This document shows positions 35,495-38,932 of a stretch of DNA of 38,932 nucleotides, one piece after another. Origin of the DNA: Prochlorococcus sp. AG-418-I21 (GTDB lineage: Bacteria; Cyanobacteriota; Cyanobacteriia; PCC-6307; Cyanobiaceae). Numbering within the stretch: the first letter of the stretch is position 1; every line of letters starts with the position of its first letter. Below the pieces are notes generated by a model, which worked only from the letters and a program-made list of their open reading frames with translations, had not been told where the DNA came from and did no database searches. The stretch spans positions 1-38,932 of the forward strand of contig QCMA01000009.1 of the NCBI GenBank assembly GCA_003214115.1, given 5' to 3'. A program made the position numbers and the translations under genes.

Positions 35495-35659
35495 AATACT
35501 TTATTTTTCTAATTCTATTTTAATGCAAGTTATGAATGAGAAAAGCAAAATTTCATAAGTCGTTAATCAAAAGATAAAAAATTAAGGCTTTTCAAAAGAC
35601 TTATTGCATAACAAGATGCTAAGTTAATAGACTATTTAAATAACTTAAGAAACATCAAG

Positions 35660-36082
35660 ATGTCTAATTCAAATTTCAGCAATAATCCTGGACAAGAAAA
35701 TTATAGAAGTCGTTCTAACAATGAAAGATCTAATTTCAGAGATAGACCTGGTGGCAGACGAGATGGAGGAGGATTCCGCATAAGATTGAGTGATAACGAA
35801 ATGAAAGCTGTTAAATCAATACAAGAGGCCTTTCAATTGAGATCTACCGTTGCAGTTCTGGGTTTCTCTGTTAGAACACTTAGTGAAATGATCAAAGACG
35901 AAAAATTGATTGAATCAATAACAGAATATGCAAAAAATAATAAAAACTCATCTCCAAATAGACAATCACAAAATCATTACGAAGAAAAGACAAAAACAGC
36001 CCCTGACCCTTTTGCAAGACCTGTAAAAAGTTCATCAACTGAGGAGAGCCAATCTAGCGAAGTAGAAGAGGATGGTAAATAA
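35660..36082 (+). CDS. Conserved cyanobacterial hypothetical protein with Arg/Gly-rich N-terminus
   Basis: 140 residues in three parts. Residues 1-38 are Asn/Arg/Gly-rich (YRSRSNNERSN, RDRPGGRRDGGGF) and look disordered and nucleic-acid-binding. Residues about 39-90 form a compact core, IRLSDNEMKAVKSIQEAFQL then STVAVLGFSVRTLSEMI, likely three helices. The tail is polar and ends in acidic residues (SSEVEEDGK). I know no domain name. Its stop lies 11 bases inside trpS, so the two are translationally linked. RNA binding is inferred from composition only. A 165-base upstream gap separates it from the divergent DUF697 gene. Confidence 0.6.
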   Translation: MSNSNFSNNPGQENYRSRSNNERSNFRDRPGGRRDGGGFRIRLSDNEMKAVKSIQEAFQLRSTVAVLGFSVRTLSEMIKDEKLIESITEYAKNNKNSSPNRQSQNHYEEKTKTAPDPFARPVKSSSTEESQSSEVEEDGK

Positions 36083-37088
36083 AAAAAGAATTCTTTCCGG
36101 TGTTCAACCAACCGGTGATTTACATATTGGAAATTGGCTTGGAGCCATAAATAATTGGGTTACGCTTCAAGAGCAATATGAAACATTTCTATGTGTAGTT
36201 GATTTACATGCAATCACAGCTTCATATAATCCCAAAGAATTGTCTCAGAACACTATCTCTACTGCAGCTTTGTACCTCGCTTGTGGAATAGATCCCAATA
36301 TATGCTCAATTTTTGTCCAGAGTCAGATTTCTGCACATTCAGAACTTTGTTGGATTTTAAATTGCATGACCCCAATAAATTGGATGGAAAGGATGATTCA
36401 ATTCAAAGAAAAATCAATACAACAGGGGAATAATGTATCCATTGGATTATTTGACTATCCCATCCTAATGGCGGCAGACATTCTTCTATATGACGCTGAC
36501 TTTGTACCAGTAGGTGAGGATCAAAAACAACATCTTGAACTTGCCAGAGATATTGCACAACAGAGAATTAATGCCAGATTTAGTAAGGATAAAAATATTT
36601 TAAAAATCCCTGAACCAATAATCATGAAGAATGGATCAAAAATAATGAGTTTAATTGATGGTTCAAAAAAGATGAGCAAAAGTGATCCTAATGAAGGCAG
36701 TCGTATTAACTTATTAGATGCTCCTGAAGTAATAACGAAAAAAATAAAAAGAGCAAAAAGTGACAGTTCTATTGGAATTGAATTTAACAACCCTGAGAGA
36801 CCAGAATCTAAAAATCTTTTGATGATTTATTCAATATTATCTGGCAAAGAAATTTCGCAATGTGAAAATGATTTCGCAGAGACTGGATGGGGGACATTTA
36901 AAAAATTAATTACTGAACAACTTATTGAATCACTAGAACCTATTCAAAAAAAATATAAATTATTAATTAATGATCCCTATCAATTAAATAAAATCCTTGA
37001 TGAAGGGAAGGAAAAAGCTGAAGATTTAGCAAATCAGACTTTAAAAAGAGTTAAATCAAAATTGGGATTCTTTGAGATGGAGAAATAA
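36072..37088 (+). CDS. trpS: Tryptophanyl-tRNA synthetase
   Basis: A 338-residue class I synthetase. The ATP-binding HIGH equivalent is HIGN at 18-21 (PTGDLHIGNWLGA), and KMSKS lies at 200-204. The tryptophan pocket is marked by FDYPILMAADILLY and VGEDQKQHLELARDIA, as in bacterial TrpS. The length is normal. ATG at 36072 lies inside the end of the preceding gene (11-base overlap), and thrS starts 3 bases after the TAA. The three genes probably form one transcription unit with a translation theme. Confidence 0.95.
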   Translation: MVNKKRILSGVQPTGDLHIGNWLGAINNWVTLQEQYETFLCVVDLHAITASYNPKELSQNTISTAALYLACGIDPNICSIFVQSQISAHSELCWILNCMTPINWMERMIQFKEKSIQQGNNVSIGLFDYPILMAADILLYDADFVPVGEDQKQHLELARDIAQQRINARFSKDKNILKIPEPIIMKNGSKIMSLIDGSKKMSKSDPNEGSRINLLDAPEVITKKIKRAKSDSSIGIEFNNPERPESKNLLMIYSILSGKEISQCENDFAETGWGTFKKLITEQLIESLEPIQKKYKLLINDPYQLNKILDEGKEKAEDLANQTLKRVKSKLGFFEMEK

Positions 37089-37091
37089 ATT

Positions 37092-38932
37092 ATGCCAATA
37101 ATTACCTTACCTGATGGTTCAAAAAAGGTTTTCGAAAAATCTGTAACTATTCTAGAAATTGCCAATAGTATAGGCCCTGGATTAGCTAAAGCAACAATTG
37201 CTGGGAAAGTAAATGATGTTCTTCTTGATGCAACTATTCCTATAAGTAGAGATTCCGAAGTTGTAATCATCACATCAAAAGATAAAGAGGGAATTGAAAT
37301 AATAAGACATTCATTTGCTCACCTTATTGGTCATGCAGTTAAACAAATTTATTCTGATATTAAGATGGCGATTGGACCTGTAATTGAAGATGGTTTTTAT
37401 TATGATATTTTTTCTGAATACAGATTTACTCCTGAAGATTTAATAAAAATCGAAAACAGAATTAATAAATTAATAAAAACAAACTATGACGTTGAAATTT
37501 TACAAGTCTCTAAAAAAGAGGCAATTAAAACGTTTAAAGAAAGAGATGAGACTTTTAAATTAAGAATAATTGAAGAAATTCCTGAAGAAGGGCTTATAAA
37601 TTTATACAAGCACGAAGAATATATCGACATGTGTAGAGGGCCTCACGTACCCAACACTAGACATTTGAGACACTTTAAATTACTAAAATTATCAGGTTCA
37701 TATTGGAGAGGTAATAATGAGAATGAATCATTACAGAGAATATATGGAACTGCATGGGCAAAAGAAAAAGAACTCAAAGACTACTTAACAAGAATTGAAG
37801 AAGCGGAAAAAAGAGATCATAGAAAACTTGGTAAAAAACATTCACTATTTCATATACAAGAAGAATCTCCAGGAATGATTTTTTGGCATCCAAATGGATG
37901 GACTCTCTACCAAGTACTGGAAAAATATATTAGAGAAATTCTTAAAAAAAATGACTATTTAGAAATTAAAACCCCACAAGCTGTTGATAAATCTCTTTGG
38001 GAAAAATCCGGTCATTGGGAAAAATTTAGAGACGATATGTTCACTACGGCATCAGAAAATCGAACTTATGCAATTAAACCTATGAATTGTCCATGCCATA
38101 TTCAAGTATTTAATCAAGGTTTAAAAAGTTATAAAGATTTACCTATTCGTCTTGCTGAATTTGGTTCTTGTCACAGAAATGAACCCTCTGGTGCACTACA
38201 CGGCTTAATGAGAGTAAGAAACTTTACACAAGATGATGCTCACATATTCTGCACAGAAGAGCAAATTCAAGAAGAAGTATCTATTTTTATAGATCTTGTT
38301 TTTGAGGTTTATAAAACTTTTGGTTTTGATGAAATCATTATCAAATTATCAACTCGTCCAGAGAAAAGGGTCGGTAGTGAAGAGATTTGGGATAAATCAG
38401 AAGAAGCTCTTACCAAAGCTCTCGATAATAAAAGTCTAAAATGGGAACTTCAACCAGGGGAGGGGGCTTTTTATGGTCCAAAGATTGAATTCTCCTTAAA
38501 AGATTGTCTTAATAGAGTATGGCAATGCGGAACTATTCAGGTCGATTTCTCAATGCCTATTAGATTGGATGCAACTTATGTAGATATCGATAATGAAAAA
38601 AGAAATCCAGTTATGCTTCATAGAGCAATTTTAGGATCCTTTGAGAGATTTATCGGAATCTTAATTGAACAATATGAGGCAAAATTCCCAATTTGGCTTG
38701 CCCCTTATCAAATAATTTTATTGAGCATTACTGATAGAAATATTGAAAAGTGTTTAAAGTTTAATCAATTAATTAATAATAATGGTTACCGATCAAAAGT
38801 TGATATTAGGAATGAAAAAATTGGATATAAAATAAGAGAGGCAACTCTCGGGAGAGTTCCTTTAATTGCAGTTATTGGAGATAAAGAAGAGGAAATTGAT
38901 TCAGTTGCCTTAAGAGCTTTGGATGGAACAAA
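37092..38932 (+). CDS. thrS: Threonyl-tRNA synthetase (3' end beyond the window)
   Basis: 613 of roughly 640 residues are visible. The N-terminal TGS domain covers 1-60. The editing domain carries the zinc-type site His73, His77, Cys181 and His185, matching the residues described for the E. coli enzyme, so mischarged Ser-tRNA-Thr can be cleared. The class II core has MNCPCH with a catalytic-zinc Cys, motif 2 in [15 protein letters not shown] and motif 3 in [15 protein letters not shown]. The C-terminal anticodon domain begins at about 550. The ATG at 37092 lies 3 bases after trpS ends; only the final residues are missing. Confidence 0.95.
   Translation, partial: MPIITLPDGSKKVFEKSVTILEIANSIGPGLAKATIAGKVNDVLLDATIPISRDSEVVIITSKDKEGIEIIRHSFAHLIGHAVKQIYSDIKMAIGPVIEDGFYYDIFSEYRFTPEDLIKIENRINKLIKTNYDVEILQVSKKEAIKTFKERDETFKLRIIEEIPEEGLINLYKHEEYIDMCRGPHVPNTRHLRHFKLLKLSGSYWRGNNENESLQRIYGTAWAKEKELKDYLTRIEEAEKRDHRKLGKKHSLFHIQEESPGMIFWHPNGWTLYQVLEKYIREILKKNDYLEIKTPQAVDKSLWEKSGHWEKFRDDMFTTASENRTYAIKPMNCPCHIQVFNQGLKSYKDLPIRLAEFGSCHRNEPSGALHGLMRVRNFTQDDAHIFCTEEQIQEEVSIFIDLVFEVYKTFGFDEIIIKLSTRPEKRVGSEEIWDKSEEALTKALDNKSLKWELQPGEGAFYGPKIEFSLKDCLNRVWQCGTIQVDFSMPIRLDATYVDIDNEKRNPVMLHRAILGSFERFIGILIEQYEAKFPIWLAPYQIILLSITDRNIEKCLKFNQLINNNGYRSKVDIRNEKIGYKIREATLGRVPLIAVIGDKEEEIDSVALRALDGT

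Noticed and set aside
35495-35659. Promoter (TTGCAT, 18 bases, TAGACT) upstream of the Arg/Gly-rich gene
   Set aside because: The -35 matches only three of six bases and the -10 four of six; in such AT-rich DNA this is not enough to call.
1-38932. CRISPR arrays, tRNA/rRNA genes, insertion sequences or prophage
   Set aside because: No regularly spaced repeats, no T-loop-like tRNA signature between genes, no transposase or phage-structural proteins; gene content is core chromosomal throughout.

Overview
The window is very AT-rich and densely packed with genes. It encodes a Pcb chlorophyll-binding antenna protein, a lycopene cyclase of the epsilon/beta (CrtL) type, a solanesyl diphosphate synthase and menaquinone/phylloquinone enzymes. 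This combination points to a marine Prochlorococcus, most likely a high-light-adapted, genome-streamlined strain (inference from gene content and base composition). The DNA reads as ordinary chromosomal core. I found no insertion sequences, phage genes, CRISPR arrays, tRNA or rRNA genes.

Layout. Bases 1-4514: the end of an isochorismatase-family hydrolase, an MscS channel, a POR/retinol-dehydrogenase-like SDR on the minus strand, then the lycopene cyclase followed closely by a second SDR. Bases 4511-8621: a GIY-YIG-like domain joined to membrane helices, a glutathione S-transferase, a small conserved protein, a GltS-like transporter, and pcb with a clear intrinsic terminator. Bases 8622-10139: a 330-base gap upstream of pcb, then four small genes of unknown role. 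Bases 10139-15569: hisS, a glycine-pentad-repeat protein ending in a DUF3721-like segment, a DnaQ-like exonuclease, a DUF1350 protein and acetyl-CoA synthetase. Bases 15664-20131: a tight minus-strand run sds-murI-amidase-nitrilase, then comB. Bases 20260-23863: aroA, an MnmC-like methyltransferase and glmU on the plus strand. Bases 23865-29396: menD-menB-glgA-murF on the minus strand. Bases 29447-30412: lepB and a DUF760 protein. Bases 30418-35494: a minus-strand block with a DUF697 protein, a three-gene metal ABC importer whose predicted metal ligands (His, His, Glu, Asp) favour manganese, and a DUF4336 protein. Bases 35660-38932: an Arg/Gly-rich conserved protein overlapping trpS, then thrS, which runs off the window.

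Functional themes. Photosynthesis is served by Pcb, the lycopene cyclase (alpha/beta-carotene), Sds (plastoquinone tail), MenD/MenB (phylloquinone of photosystem I) and Mn import (water-oxidising cluster). The cell wall is served by MurI, MurF, GlmU and an amidase. Translation is served by HisS, TrpS, ThrS and the MnmC-like enzyme. Carbon metabolism is served by Acs and GlgA.

I found no convincing undescribed multi-gene system. The best leads are: the pentad-repeat/DUF3721 fusion; the membrane-tethered degenerate GIY-YIG protein; a 24-codon leader ORF that may start at the lycopene cyclase transcript 5' end and shares a TAATG with its start; and the Arg/Gly-rich protein overlapping trpS. Many genes appear to start at TTG or GTG, so several start sites are uncertain.
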